A DNA stretch of 13,706 nt. Source: an uncultured Methanobacteriaceae archaeon. GTDB taxonomy: Archaea > Methanobacteriota > Methanobacteria > Methanobacteriales > Methanobacteriaceae. Below are positions 7,001-13,706 of the stretch, in pieces; position 1 is the stretch's first letter, and every line of letters starts with the position of its first letter. Made by a program: the position numbers and the translations under genes. Below the pieces are notes generated by a model. That model made no database searches and had not been told where the DNA came from. It saw only the letters and a program-made list of their open reading frames with translations. Location: the NCBI GenBank assembly GCA_947259185.1, contig CAMYKT010000040.1, forward strand, positions 1 through 13,706. Direction: 5' to 3'.

Positions 7001-7489
7001 CCCCAATCCGATTTATATATTGAAAGCTGGGCCAGCAAAAACAATCCCTATGTAGGAGAACCCATTACCATAACCTTCAAGTTAGGTAACCGGGGACCAG
7101 ACACTGCCGAAAACGTGGTTTTCACCCTGGTTATACCTGCCGGTATGGAATATGTCTCTCTTGAAGTGGATCAGGGTACCTTTACCTTTGACCCTCTAAG
7201 TGGAACCATAACCTGGATACTGGGGGATGTGCCGGTAGGTGATCCTTACCTCTATCTGGTGGTTAAGGCTCTACATGCTGGTACTTTTATCTTCCAACCA
7301 CAACTTACTACTGACACCTACGACCCGAATATTGATGAAAATATTCAGACAGTGACTATCCAGGCTGCAGAAGAACCACAACCACAACCACAACCAGTAG
7401 TACCTATGCAAAAAACCGGAGTACCATTCTATGGTCTATTATTGGCCTTGCTGATGATTGCCGGTGGGATGATAAGTAGAAAAAAATAA
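4094..7489 (+). CDS. Large adhesin-like surface protein: glycine-loop beta-helix, two Ig-like domains, DUF11-like domain, C-terminal anchor
   Basis: A secreted cell-surface protein, 1131 residues counted from TTG 4094; the real start may be ACG 4136 (1117 residues), which has the Shine-Dalgarno site. Signal peptide: KKTII, hydrophobic core, AVAA|Q near residue 38. Residues 52-68 hold several N-glycosylation sequons. Residues about 90-660 form a parallel beta-helix with ten GGAIY-like rungs (near 175, 211, 252, 291, 334, 386, 443, 506, 564, 619) separated by GGX-triplet loops, closing with NNWWG at 655-659. Two related Ig-like domains follow (about 781-873 and 879-969; shared pattern FWV..YVGSA.TD..GVAT), then a DUF11-like domain (about 972-1090), a PQ-rich linker, MQKTGVP, one TM helix and a final RKK. 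Such proteins are thought to mediate adhesion or cell contact in Methanobacteriales; the binding partner is unknown. Its own TATA-like box and a downstream T-tract make it likely monocistronic. Confidence 0.9.
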   Translation: MSVEILNKHVGGEKTKKTIIFTTFILIFALLSLGAVAAQSPENDMLPDQVENNITNNTSFYSSNNNETSNYLPDPQVWRGGVLIYSTTTIQDALDNSMSGDTILLEDGATFYEKLVIGHDLYFNVMNGGTATIDGSGNGRIIRILPGVTVHFTNIIFQNGHAPDGTLLSPDGENGGAILNEGNLYLEQCILRNNQAGDGGSLLYGGVGGHGGAIYSTGTLVIQNTRLYDNRAGHGSNGVVAFHSDGFRGGYGGAIYSAGALIIQQSMIVSNQAGNGGNGVMMGTGGNGGHGGAIYSTGTMLIQESQINLNNAGNAGIGGLNVIIGGTGGTGGSGGAIYNSGFSTIQGSTINNNYAGNGGTGSSAAPGNLLNPTGYQGHQGGPGGNGGAIYNQGNLILAESEITANQAGTGGTGGAAGDGRDRNIAGAGGAGGVGGTGGEGGNGGAIYHTGNGTLQITTSSLSRNKAGKGGTGGAGGQGGNAKSTIPFRGAAYTGGAGGTGGNGGSGGAIYYHGDEGYLIGSDLSNNQAGKGGEGGEAGNGGSSAGAYSNGSGGAGGNGGNGGNGGAIYHATGNLNTLTNNLIENWAGAAGTGGAPGQPGSGTGSGTIGPAGTPGSYGLGGAFYGASNSSLHFNRLLYNWVYDVAAAPGVTVNAENNWWGSNNSPASRVTAGVNYSPWIMLQIIAQPETIPCQGTSQVTADLTWNTIDGVNPHQQPAGGHIPDHIPVSFSTTLGDIDPENSQTYMGTSLSTFTGTTVGTAQVSAQVDNQIQTTSIEVEKIDTVLTVDAASATYLGSVDLSAALEDEFGNLLVGETVGFWVDGVYVGSAVTDGDGVATVTYTPVTLNPTGSPYQVTAEFEGNDFYQQATGFNDLTVDKASTSLTTLDVTGNPGETIFLTATLEDQYQNLLEGKNIDFWVAGTYVGSALTDSNGVATLSYLINLVGGFYPLEAIFNGDDYYLSADATAQLKVPQSDLYIESWASKNNPYVGEPITITFKLGNRGPDTAENVVFTLVIPAGMEYVSLEVDQGTFTFDPLSGTITWILGDVPVGDPYLYLVVKALHAGTFIFQPQLTTDTYDPNIDENIQTVTIQAAEEPQPQPQPVVPMQKTGVPFYGLLLALLMIAGGMISRKK
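4123..4131 (+). promoter_or_regulatory. Perfect Shine-Dalgarno sequence of the adhesin, pointing to an ACG codon
   Basis: AGGAGGTGA is a full match to the archaeal 16S rRNA 3' end. The ideal 7-nt spacing from its last core G leads to ACG at 4136-4138, in frame with the adhesin and directly before KKTIIFTTF, a typical signal-peptide beginning. No ATG, GTG or TTG in the frame lies at a useful distance. Confidence 0.7.
4721..5797 (+). repeat. Repeated DNA blocks encoding GGAIY beta-helix rungs
   Basis: Two DNA subfamilies of the rung repeat can be seen. ACGGTGGTGCTATTTA occurs at 4722-4737, 4846-4861 (within 4845-4863) and 4962-4977 (within 4961-4980). A second block, GGTAATGGTGGAGCAATCTAC, occurs at 5243-5263, 5414-5434 and 5777-5797. 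Within a subfamily the bases are nearly identical, including synonymous sites, while the loops between differ in length (roughly 36-63 residues per period). This suggests segmental duplication or gene conversion within the gene. Confidence 0.75.
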
Positions 7490-7494
7490 ACCCA

Positions 7495-7529
7495 TTTTTT
7501 CTTTTTTTTCTTTTTTAAAGTACTTTTTT
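7495..7529 (+). terminator. Multi-T-tract terminator after the adhesin
   Basis: Four T-runs lie within 35 nt just after the stop codon: T6 (7495-7500), T8 (7502-7509), T6 (7511-7516) and T6 (7524-7529). No stem is needed. Consecutive oligo-T tracts are the known archaeal intrinsic terminator, so this is a strong candidate for ending the 3.4-kb adhesin transcript. Confidence 0.75.
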
Positions 7530-7658
7530 AGATGTTCTTTTAATTATTAACCATCTTAAAATTGAGTTTTATATCTTATTTTAATCTGCTAAAAAATAAT
7601 TTTTTTAAAAAAAATTCAATTATCATCTTAACTTTTACCCTTAAACTAAACTGGTAAA

Positions 7659-7669
7659 TTATAAATATA
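7659..7669 (+). promoter_or_regulatory. Candidate TATA box for the zinc-ribbon membrane protein
   Basis: TTATAAATATA lies 42-52 nt before ATG 7711 and would start a transcript near 7690, leaving a short leader that still contains the GAGGT ribosome site at 7699-7703 (7 nt spacing). Confidence 0.5.
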
Positions 7670-7710
7670 GACCATTAACTAATAACTATTATAATTTCGA
7701 GGTTAAAATC

Positions 7711-8412
7711 ATGAATAAAAATGAATGTCCCTTTTGCCAGACCCCCCTTTCACCCCAGGCTGAATTTTGCACCAGCTGTGGGAGCCAGATATATAAAACC
7801 GGTTTAATAAACCGCCTGAATAATAGTGTTAATCTTTACAGTATCTACCTCTCCCTTTTAGGGGCCCTGATTTTAACCTTACCGGTTTTTCTCTTACTCT
7901 CTCTGGGCCTTAGTTCGGCAGCTATTCCCCTGGATGTGGTGGTGGTAGGAACAGTGTTCTTCCTATTATTTATCGCTGGTTTTTTAAATGCCCTTCTAAG
8001 TACCCGCAACCAGAGGGAAGCCATATACAGTGGAGTTTTTCTATTCTTGGTATTGTTATTTAATCTGGCACTTTTAGCAGCCCTCACCTTCTTTGCTGCG
8101 GTTATAACTGCCAGTATGCTATCTAGTATATTGGGAGCAGAAAGTGGCTCTGACTTTTTTGATTCAGATAGTGGGTCTACTTTAATGGATTCAGATAGCG
8201 CATCAGGGTTTGCTGATTCTGATACAGGATCCGGTGATATAGCCTCCACAGATAATGACTTAGATTTCTCAGGTATTTCTTCTACTTCCTACTTCCAGTT
8301 TGAAGGCCTTTTTGGTATAATCAAACTACTAATATCATTAGTTTTAATCCTCCTGGCGGCCCCGGGTGGGGGAGTAGTAGGAGTGCGTCTAAAAGAGCTT
8401 CTTAAAAAATAG
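7711..8412 (+). CDS. Zinc-ribbon membrane protein with a Ser/Asp-rich loop, function unknown
   Basis: A 233-residue protein with an N-terminal zinc ribbon: C6-P-F-C9 and C20-T-S-C23, the two-knuckle pattern found on many archaeal membrane proteins. Hydrophobic helices lie at about 43-66, 73-97, 106-136 and 200-222. Between the last two is an acidic low-complexity segment (about 143-186) with repeated DSDSGS/DSDSAS/DSDTGS units. The positive-inside rule (basic residues around 99-103 and a C-terminal VRLKELLKK) puts the zinc ribbon and C-terminus in the cytoplasm and the Ser/Asp loop outside. GAGGT at 7699-7703 supports the ATG. It sits downstream of the adhesin but behind a strong T-tract and its own TATA-like box, so it is probably transcribed separately, and it converges on the next kinase. 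I do not recognise a specific family beyond the ribbon. Confidence 0.85.
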   Translation: MNKNECPFCQTPLSPQAEFCTSCGSQIYKTGLINRLNNSVNLYSIYLSLLGALILTLPVFLLLSLGLSSAAIPLDVVVVGTVFFLLFIAGFLNALLSTRNQREAIYSGVFLFLVLLFNLALLAALTFFAAVITASMLSSILGAESGSDFFDSDSGSTLMDSDSASGFADSDTGSGDIASTDNDLDFSGISSTSYFQFEGLFGIIKLLISLVLILLAAPGGGVVGVRLKELLKK

Positions 8413-8486
8413 AATTTGATATCCTCTTAATTCTTTTAAAATGAATAAACCTCTTTTAAGGTAACATTTTAAAAATCTTTAATTCA

Positions 8487-8492
8487 TTTTTT
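8487..8492 (+). terminator. T-tract in the convergent spacer
   Basis: A T6 run about 75 nt after the zinc-ribbon gene, in the 103-nt spacer before the oppositely oriented kinase. It could end the plus-strand transcript. On the other strand only a shorter T5 run (from A5 near 8471-8475) is available. Confidence 0.3.
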
Positions 8493-8515
8493 ACAATTCA
8501 GGGGCAGGATTTCAA

Positions 8516-11500
8516 TTATCCCCGGTCCATGTACTTCATTTCTTTAAAATGGAATGTAAAGCTGGTTCCTTTTTTTCTATCTAATTCCCATTTTGCATCC
8601 AGTTGATCAGATAGGCTTCTAACCAGTTTCATCCCCAGGGTTTTAGTATGCTCCAAATCCACATTGCCTAAACCCACCCCATTATCACTAACCTTTAACT
8701 CAAATTCTCCATTAATCTGCTTGAAGGAAATCTTAATCTCACCCTTTTTACTTCCTGGAAAAGCATATTTAAGGGAGTTAGTCACCAGTTCATTTACAAT
8801 TAAACCCAGTGGTATGGCTGTATCGATGTTAATAGGAATATCTTCTATATCCAGCACCGGTTTTATTTCCAGCTGATTTACCCCATAACTGAAAAATAGA
8901 TCATCCACTAACTGCTGGAGGTAACTTCCAAACTTAATTTCACTTAAACTGGTGGACTGGTACAATTTTTCATGTACCATGGACATGGACTTTATCCGGC
9001 CCTGACTTTCCTGTAAGACCTGCCGGGTTTTATCTTCAGTTTCATAGTTAAGCTGCAGATTTAGTAGACTGGATATAATCTGCATATTGTTTTTCACCCG
9101 GTGATGGATTTCCCTTAATAACACCTCCTTTTCATGGAGTGACTTTTCCATGGTTTTCTCCGCCTCTCTTTTTTCCAGGAGATTGGTGAATATCTCCCCT
9201 AACATTACCAGCAGGTCTATATTTTCCTTACTCCATTCCCTTTCTTTTTTAACCGAATCAAATCCCACCATTCCCGGTATTTCTCCATGCAACTTTAAAA
9301 CCACTGCGGTCATGGATTTAATATCCTGGGATTGAAGATACTCTTTTTCATTCTGGGCCAGGAGGGGAAGTTTTTCTACTGATTTTATCTGCACCTGTCC
9401 TTTTTCATGCAAAATATCAGTAATCCATTTAAGATCATCCATCTTAACATTCTGCTGGGTATCTATCTGGGGTTCAATTCCCGGGGCACACCACTCATGG
9501 GTATTATTTAAGGCATCACCACTTTCACTTATCTGGAAGAGATAACTTCGATCCACCTGCATAAACTCCCCTATCTTTTGCAGAGCTTCATCTATTGCAT
9601 CATCAGCTTTTTCCGGGGATATGTTAATGAAATTCTTGGATATTTCCATTAAAAGGTTTTCCAGTTCCAGGCGGTAGTTTATTTCTTTTTCAGTTCTTTT
9701 CCTCTCACTTATATCCCTCAGAGTACCTTCTACTCCTATTACTTCTCCTATACTATTTTTAAGAAGATGGGCATTGATGGAGACATATACTTTCTCCTGG
9801 GCTTTGTTTTTCAATACTGCCTCGTAATCTGATACTTCACCCTGGGCTTTTAATAAATCCAGTAATTTATTCCGGTCCTCTGGTTTATGATACAACAGTT
9901 CAATTTTCTTTCCAATTAAGTCCTCCCGGTGGTATCCGGAGTAACGATGAATAGAGGGGCTTATATCCAGGATACGGCCATCATTATCTGCCTGGTAGAA
10001 CACATCCTGCACATTTTCAAATATCTCCCGGTACTTACGCTCGCTTTCTTCCAATTTTTGCTGGGCTTCTTTAAGAGGGGTGATATCAATTACCGAAACC
10101 ACATACTCTTCTAAAAAAGGAATATGATCCACCGTGATTTGAGAAAGATGCACCTCCCCTTCCCAATCAATAAATCGAGTTTCATAGGTATTAGGGGCTT
10201 TTTTAGGATCCTGTTGCCTGATTTTATGGTACTCCATCATGCGGGGCAAATCCTGGGGATGGGCAAACTCCATCCACTTCCTCTTGTTTTCCAAATCCTC
10301 CCGGGAACAAGCTAAAAATTCTCCCATCTTCTGATTAATCAAAGTAAAATATCCTTCTTTATTAAATATTGCGGTAGGAACTCCGGTATTATCAAATATG
10401 GTCCGGTAAAGTGATTCTGATTCTAAAAGCGATTTTTGTATTTCTTTAAACTCACTCATATCCCGTATAATAGCCAGTACTTCCTCCTCATTCAATTTAA
10501 TTAAACGAGCCTCATAATAATTAATTTCATCAGCTATTTCCAGTTCATATTCAAATTCCTCTTTACTATCTTCATCCAGGGATTTTTTTATTTTAGCCAG
10601 GGCCATATCCAGGGTTTTAGGGGTCATTCCCAGATCAGATAGATTACTACCTACGATTTCTTCAGGATCCAGGGCCAGATGATCATCCTGATGGGTTTTA
10701 TAATCAACAAAGGTCCCGTCGCGTTTTATGATAAACATCATATCCGGTATGGCCTCCAGTATAGCCCGGCTTTTATGTTCACTGAGTTTTAATGCATCTT
10801 CTATTTTTTTAGAAGAGCTAATATCTGAAAATTTCAATAATCTACCTACCCGGGTATCCTGATAATCCCTGATTTCACGAAGCTCCAGATGAAGCCAGAG
10901 GTCCTCTTTTTCTAAAAATATTTCATCATCACCAGCAGCGCCATAGTAATAAGATTTTAATGAGGGTATTTCTTTTAAAACCTCATCTGCAGTTTTACCT
11001 AATAGATTCTCCTTTAATCCTAAGAGAGCGGCGGCAGGGTTAACTTCCACCAATTCATCTTTAGTATTAAAAATAAGGACTCCGCTATTACTGCTGTGCA
11101 GGAGTAATTTATGGGCAATTTGATGAATATCCAGCAGGTTATAACGGAAAACCCCTAAAAATAGGAGCACCACTCCTAAGATTAAACCAAAGGGGGTTAT
11201 ATCTAATCCTGGAATGGGAGATAGTCCCAGGGCAAAAATTATACTAAAAATTAAGGGTAAAAGACCGCTTAAGATAAGAATATAAATGAGTTTTCTCTTA
11301 TTTTCATCCACTTCCTGCAGGGATCTAACTAAAATAAAAGTCCCCAAAAGAAGTAAGCTGTAACTGTAAATAACATTCAAAAAGAATACCGGTCCCAGAT
11401 CATATATAAGCAGTGATCCCGGAGTATCACTAACCGGGGTGATACTGGGCCATAACAGGCCATGCTGAGAATTGGTAAAGGCCATGATAATTACAAATAA

Positions 11501-11824
11501 AGGTATAATTAATAGCAAAATTACCTTAGATGGTTTGAAATAATGGTCGTATTTAGTAAAACTCATAACAAATAAAAACCAGAAAACAGCCACATTTGTG
11601 GCCCCCAGGTAGGTGGCCTGCATCCAGCTGATTTTAGTAGCAGGATTAGAACTCAATAATTCCATAGCAGAAGATAGACACCATAAAAACAAACCCACAT
11701 TCAAACAAATAAAATAGGTATGGAAACGACTTAAAGGTCTGCGGAAACTATAAAAAGCCAGGGATAAGGTACCCAGTGCAAATAAAAGTAAAATATTGCC
11801 TAAGGCCGAATAAGGGATATCCAT
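8516..11824 (-). CDS. 7TM-PAS4-GAF-HisKA_2 membrane sensor histidine kinase
   Basis: A 1102-residue hybrid-input kinase. Residues about 5-232 are seven hydrophobic helices ending in FRYNLLDI, characteristic of the histidine-kinase N-terminal 7TM domain. Four PAS domains follow at about 240-345, 347-465, 467-590 and 592-712; the last two end in the DIT/DIS-type linkers seen before coiled coils. A GAF domain covers about 717-885. The catalytic end has HisKA_2 EIHHRVKNN at 905-913 (acceptor His907 or His908), N-box Asn1011 and Asn1016, and DNGVG at 1047-1051, so it looks active. ATG 11824 follows an AGGGGT-type site at 11833-11838. The catalytic core is very close to those of the two other kinases in the window, while the sensory part is unrelated. 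No receiver domain is fused or adjacent. The signals are unknown; PAS domain cofactors cannot be told from sequence alone. Confidence 0.93.
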   Translation of the reverse strand: MDIPYSALGNILLLFALGTLSLAFYSFRRPLSRFHTYFICLNVGLFLWCLSSAMELLSSNPATKISWMQATYLGATNVAVFWFLFVMSFTKYDHYFKPSKVILLLIIPLFVIIMAFTNSQHGLLWPSITPVSDTPGSLLIYDLGPVFFLNVIYSYSLLLLGTFILVRSLQEVDENKRKLIYILILSGLLPLIFSIIFALGLSPIPGLDITPFGLILGVVLLFLGVFRYNLLDIHQIAHKLLLHSSNSGVLIFNTKDELVEVNPAAALLGLKENLLGKTADEVLKEIPSLKSYYYGAAGDDEIFLEKEDLWLHLELREIRDYQDTRVGRLLKFSDISSSKKIEDALKLSEHKSRAILEAIPDMMFIIKRDGTFVDYKTHQDDHLALDPEEIVGSNLSDLGMTPKTLDMALAKIKKSLDEDSKEEFEYELEIADEINYYEARLIKLNEEEVLAIIRDMSEFKEIQKSLLESESLYRTIFDNTGVPTAIFNKEGYFTLINQKMGEFLACSREDLENKRKWMEFAHPQDLPRMMEYHKIRQQDPKKAPNTYETRFIDWEGEVHLSQITVDHIPFLEEYVVSVIDITPLKEAQQKLEESERKYREIFENVQDVFYQADNDGRILDISPSIHRYSGYHREDLIGKKIELLYHKPEDRNKLLDLLKAQGEVSDYEAVLKNKAQEKVYVSINAHLLKNSIGEVIGVEGTLRDISERKRTEKEINYRLELENLLMEISKNFINISPEKADDAIDEALQKIGEFMQVDRSYLFQISESGDALNNTHEWCAPGIEPQIDTQQNVKMDDLKWITDILHEKGQVQIKSVEKLPLLAQNEKEYLQSQDIKSMTAVVLKLHGEIPGMVGFDSVKKEREWSKENIDLLVMLGEIFTNLLEKREAEKTMEKSLHEKEVLLREIHHRVKNNMQIISSLLNLQLNYETEDKTRQVLQESQGRIKSMSMVHEKLYQSTSLSEIKFGSYLQQLVDDLFFSYGVNQLEIKPVLDIEDIPINIDTAIPLGLIVNELVTNSLKYAFPGSKKGEIKISFKQINGEFELKVSDNGVGLGNVDLEHTKTLGMKLVRSLSDQLDAKWELDRKKGTSFTFHFKEMKYMDRG

Positions 11825-11880
11825 AACTACAAACCCCTGAAATTAAATTTATATTTAATGAGGAACAGTCTCCTTTAATT

Positions 11881-11890
11881 TAATATATTT
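11881..11890 (-). promoter_or_regulatory. Candidate TATA box for the 7TM-PAS-GAF kinase
   Basis: The minus strand reads AAATATATTA, 57-66 nt before ATG 11824. Usual spacing would start a transcript near 11857, leaving about 30 nt of leader that includes the ribosome site. A closer A/T match at 11846-11856 would leave almost no leader. Confidence 0.4.
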
Positions 11891-12012
11891 CTAACTTCTT
11901 ATACTCTTTATTATTACTCATATTATATCTATAATCTGCTAATAATATTATTTACTAATGAAAAAAAGCCGTATTATTTATAATCTCCCAATTATTTAAA
12001 TAAAAAGCCCCT

Positions 12013-12090
12013 CCCGGTTTTTTTAGAAAGGTTTTCTTTTTAAATAAGTTTATTAAAACATTCCGGGAATTTCTCTAAAAAAATGCCTGG
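12013..12090 (-). repeat. Imperfect inverted repeat with a possible terminator role
   Basis: TTTTTTTAGA (12018-12027) and TCTAAAAAAA (12074-12083) are exact 10-bp inverted arms. They are extended outward by CCCGG (12013-12017) against CCTGG (12086-12090) with one mismatch and a 2-nt bulge. The intervening 46 nt contain a further small A/T palindrome around 12041-12055. Read on the minus strand, T7 at 12083-12077 falls about 100 nt after the stop of the right-hand kinase and could terminate it. Confidence 0.5.
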
Positions 12091-12186
12091 AAAATATTAG
12101 TCTATAAAAATTAATTTATTATAATAGTCTTCTACTTTTTTAGTTTTACTAAAATGGTAAGAAATCTAAAATTTGATGATTTTAAT

Positions 12187-13706
12187 TTAACGGCTATCAT
12201 ATAGCAGTTCCTTAAAAGTTATTTTAAAACTCACTCCATCTGCATTAAAAACTTCTAGTTTACCATCTAACTGACCTACCAGGGATTGCACCAGCTGCAA
12301 ACCCAGAGTTTTTGGGTTATCCAGGTCCAGATCTGAGGGTAAACCGGCACCGTTATCTTTAACTATTAACTGGTATCCTCCCTTACAGGATTTCAATGAT
12401 AGATCAATTCTACCACCATCAGATCCTTTAAAAGCATATTTCAGGCCGTTAGATACCAGTTCATTGATGATTAAACCTAAGGGTATGGCGGTTTCAATAT
12501 TTATTTTAACCTCATCCAGATCCAGGTTCAAATCCACCCCTTGCTGGTTGTAGGTGGCCAGCAAGTCCCGGGTGAGGCTGTCTACATAGTGCTGCATATT
12601 GATATGGGATAATTCCTCACTGCGGTACAGTTTCTCATGCACCAGGGCCATGGATTTAACCCGGGTCTGGGCTTCATGGAGTAAATCCAGGGAATATTCA
12701 TCCTCCACATATCCCCGCTGCAGGGATAACAGGCTGGAGATTATTTGCAGGTTATTTTTCACCCGGTGGTGAATTTCCCTTATCAGAGTCTCCTTTTCAT
12801 TAAGCGAAGTTTCCAGATTAGATTGTATAATCTCTTTTTCATCTAAAATCTTTCTTAGTTTTTGCTGGGCTCTTTCCTTTTCTATTACAATATTTTCCAG
12901 TTCTATTTGTATGTTTTTTTGTTCTTTGATACTTTCCTCCAGACTATGTTGATAACTTATCCGGTCCTGGTCTAATTCACTAAGTTTTTCCACAGCACCC
13001 ATAATAAGCAGCACCAGGATAAAAATAGATGCATTCACCATGATTACCATGGCAAAAGAAGATGAGAAAAGCTGAGAATTCATACCATATAAAATAATAA
13101 AACCCAGACCAATAATGGATAAAATACCCACCGGCAATACCTTACGGGAAAGAAAGTTTCCGGTGTACTCCTGGGTGAAATATTTCATCAATCCTTCCTG
13201 GGGATAGAGACATAAAAGGGCACTGGATAATAAAAGATGGGTAAAAGAGGTATAAAGGGCCATTTCAGTGTATACTTCTGGAATTTTAGAAGGATCCAGA
13301 CCATAAAGATAGGTGGTAAAACCCATTAACCCAATTAATCCGGTTAAGATACTTAAAGACTGGCCGATAACAATTCTTTTTCTAAGGGCAAATAAAAAGA
13401 TAATGATACCATAAAGTATGAAGTTAAAAGAACTCATAAAACGGCTTCTACCTGGAAGATTAAATGAATATAAGGAATTAAATGGTAAATTGTCGGTGGG
13501 TAGAGAAAAACCAAGAATGTATTGCATTAAAAATATTAGGCCCATCACCAAGATAAAAACAGATAATATTCTAACCCCCTGGTTAATCAAAGGATTTTTA
13601 TTGCGATTTAAAATCAAAACCAAAAAACCACATATTATGATTAAAAATGCGGTTATGAATTTAGAAGGAGGGGAATTAAAAATATCACCGGTAAGGATAT
13701 TAATGC
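12187..13706 (-). CDS. Multi-TM HisKA_2 sensor histidine kinase, N-terminus beyond the window edge
   Basis: A TTG at 13623 could open this frame (478 residues), but the frame stays open through 13706 with no ATG. The extra residues complete a hydrophobic helix (FITAFLIIICGFLVLIL) that the TTG would cut in two, and no Shine-Dalgarno site fits the TTG. I therefore call it partial at the 5' end. Counting from the TTG: further TM helices at about 17-38, 62-80, 88-107, 121-140, 163-180 and 189-211, so seven are visible. A coiled coil follows (about 213-280), then HisKA_2 EIHHRVKNN at 283-291 (His285/His286), N-box Asn387 and Asn392, and DNGAG at 423-427. Unlike the other membrane kinase it has no PAS or GAF domain; signals probably pass from the membrane module through the coiled coil. 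The membrane module belongs to no family I can name. No response regulator is nearby. Confidence 0.9.
   Translation of the reverse strand, partial: INILTGDIFNSPPSKFITAFLIIICGFLVLILNRNKNPLINQGVRILSVFILVMGLIFLMQYILGFSLPTDNLPFNSLYSFNLPGRSRFMSSFNFILYGIIIFLFALRKRIVIGQSLSILTGLIGLMGFTTYLYGLDPSKIPEVYTEMALYTSFTHLLLSSALLCLYPQEGLMKYFTQEYTGNFLSRKVLPVGILSIIGLGFIILYGMNSQLFSSSFAMVIMVNASIFILVLLIMGAVEKLSELDQDRISYQHSLEESIKEQKNIQIELENIVIEKERAQQKLRKILDEKEIIQSNLETSLNEKETLIREIHHRVKNNLQIISSLLSLQRGYVEDEYSLDLLHEAQTRVKSMALVHEKLYRSEELSHINMQHYVDSLTRDLLATYNQQGVDLNLDLDEVKINIETAIPLGLIINELVSNGLKYAFKGSDGGRIDLSLKSCKGGYQLIVKDNGAGLPSDLDLDNPKTLGLQLVQSLVGQLDGKLEVFNADGVSFKITFKELLYDSR

Larger units (their letters stand above)
11825..12186 (-). 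other. Intergenic spacer between two kinases
   Basis: This 362-nt AT-rich stretch has no convincing gene; a 13-codon ATG frame at about 11958 on the plus strand lacks a ribosome site. It should hold the 3' end of the right-hand kinase transcript (minus-strand T-runs at 12077-12083 and 12002-12006) and the promoter of the large kinase (TATA-like at 11881-11890). A long imperfect inverted repeat occupies 12013-12090. Confidence 0.6.

Noticed and set aside
7845..8249. Antisense open frame opposite the zinc-ribbon membrane protein
   Set aside because: It lies wholly inside a gene with a clear zinc ribbon and membrane helices; the Ser/Glu-rich product is a reflection of the repeated GATTCAGATAG-like bases.
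9150..10315. Several plus-strand frames of 60-70 codons inside the large kinase
   Set aside because: They are antisense to conserved PAS and GAF domains, without ribosome sites or recognisable motifs.
11958..11999. Short plus-strand ATG frame of 13 codons between the two right-hand kinases
   Set aside because: It is too short, lacks a ribosome site, and sits in A/T-rich promoter/terminator DNA.

Overview
The window most resembles a chromosomal segment of a methanogenic archaeon of the Methanobacteriales, probably Methanobacterium or a close relative. The reasons are the strong Shine-Dalgarno sites (up to a perfect AGGAGGTGA) combined with TATA-like boxes in very AT-rich spacers, oligo-T tracts after genes, a giant adhesin-like beta-helix protein with an NNWWG motif and a DUF11-type domain, and several HisKA_2-type sensor kinases. 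The genus is inferred from these traits; no marker gene is present.

Layout. (1) Positions 1-2002, minus strand: a compact operon of a secreted or membrane-anchored protein rich in N-glycosylation sequons, then rfbD (dTDP-4-dehydrorhamnose reductase), then rfbA (glucose-1-phosphate thymidylyltransferase), which runs off the left edge. (2) Position 2003-2197: a divergent promoter region. (3) 2198-3772, plus strand: a soluble PocR-PAS-HisKA_2 kinase. (4) 3773-4093: AT-rich spacer with small inverted repeats and a promoter. (5) 4094-7489, plus: a large surface protein with a glycine-loop beta-helix, two Ig-like domains, a DUF11-like domain and a C-terminal membrane anchor. (6) 7711-8412, plus: a zinc-ribbon membrane protein with a Ser/Asp-rich loop. 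(7) 8516-11824, minus, convergent with it: a 7TM - four PAS - GAF - HisKA_2 kinase. (8) 11825-12186: non-coding spacer with an imperfect long hairpin. (9) 12187 to the right edge, minus: a multi-TM HisKA_2 kinase whose true start lies outside the window.

Together the genes suggest a cell-surface and environment-sensing neighbourhood. One end makes dTDP-L-rhamnose for surface glycans beside a probable glycoprotein. The middle encodes a large wall-associated adhesin. Three kinases share nearly the same catalytic core but have three different input modules: cytosolic ligand, 7TM/PAS/GAF and multi-TM. No receiver-domain response regulator is in the window, so their partners must be encoded elsewhere. 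The most unusual points are the adhesin's apparent ACG initiation codon, its PGRS-like glycine-triplet loops, and a patch of foreign-looking codon use in its first Ig-like domain.
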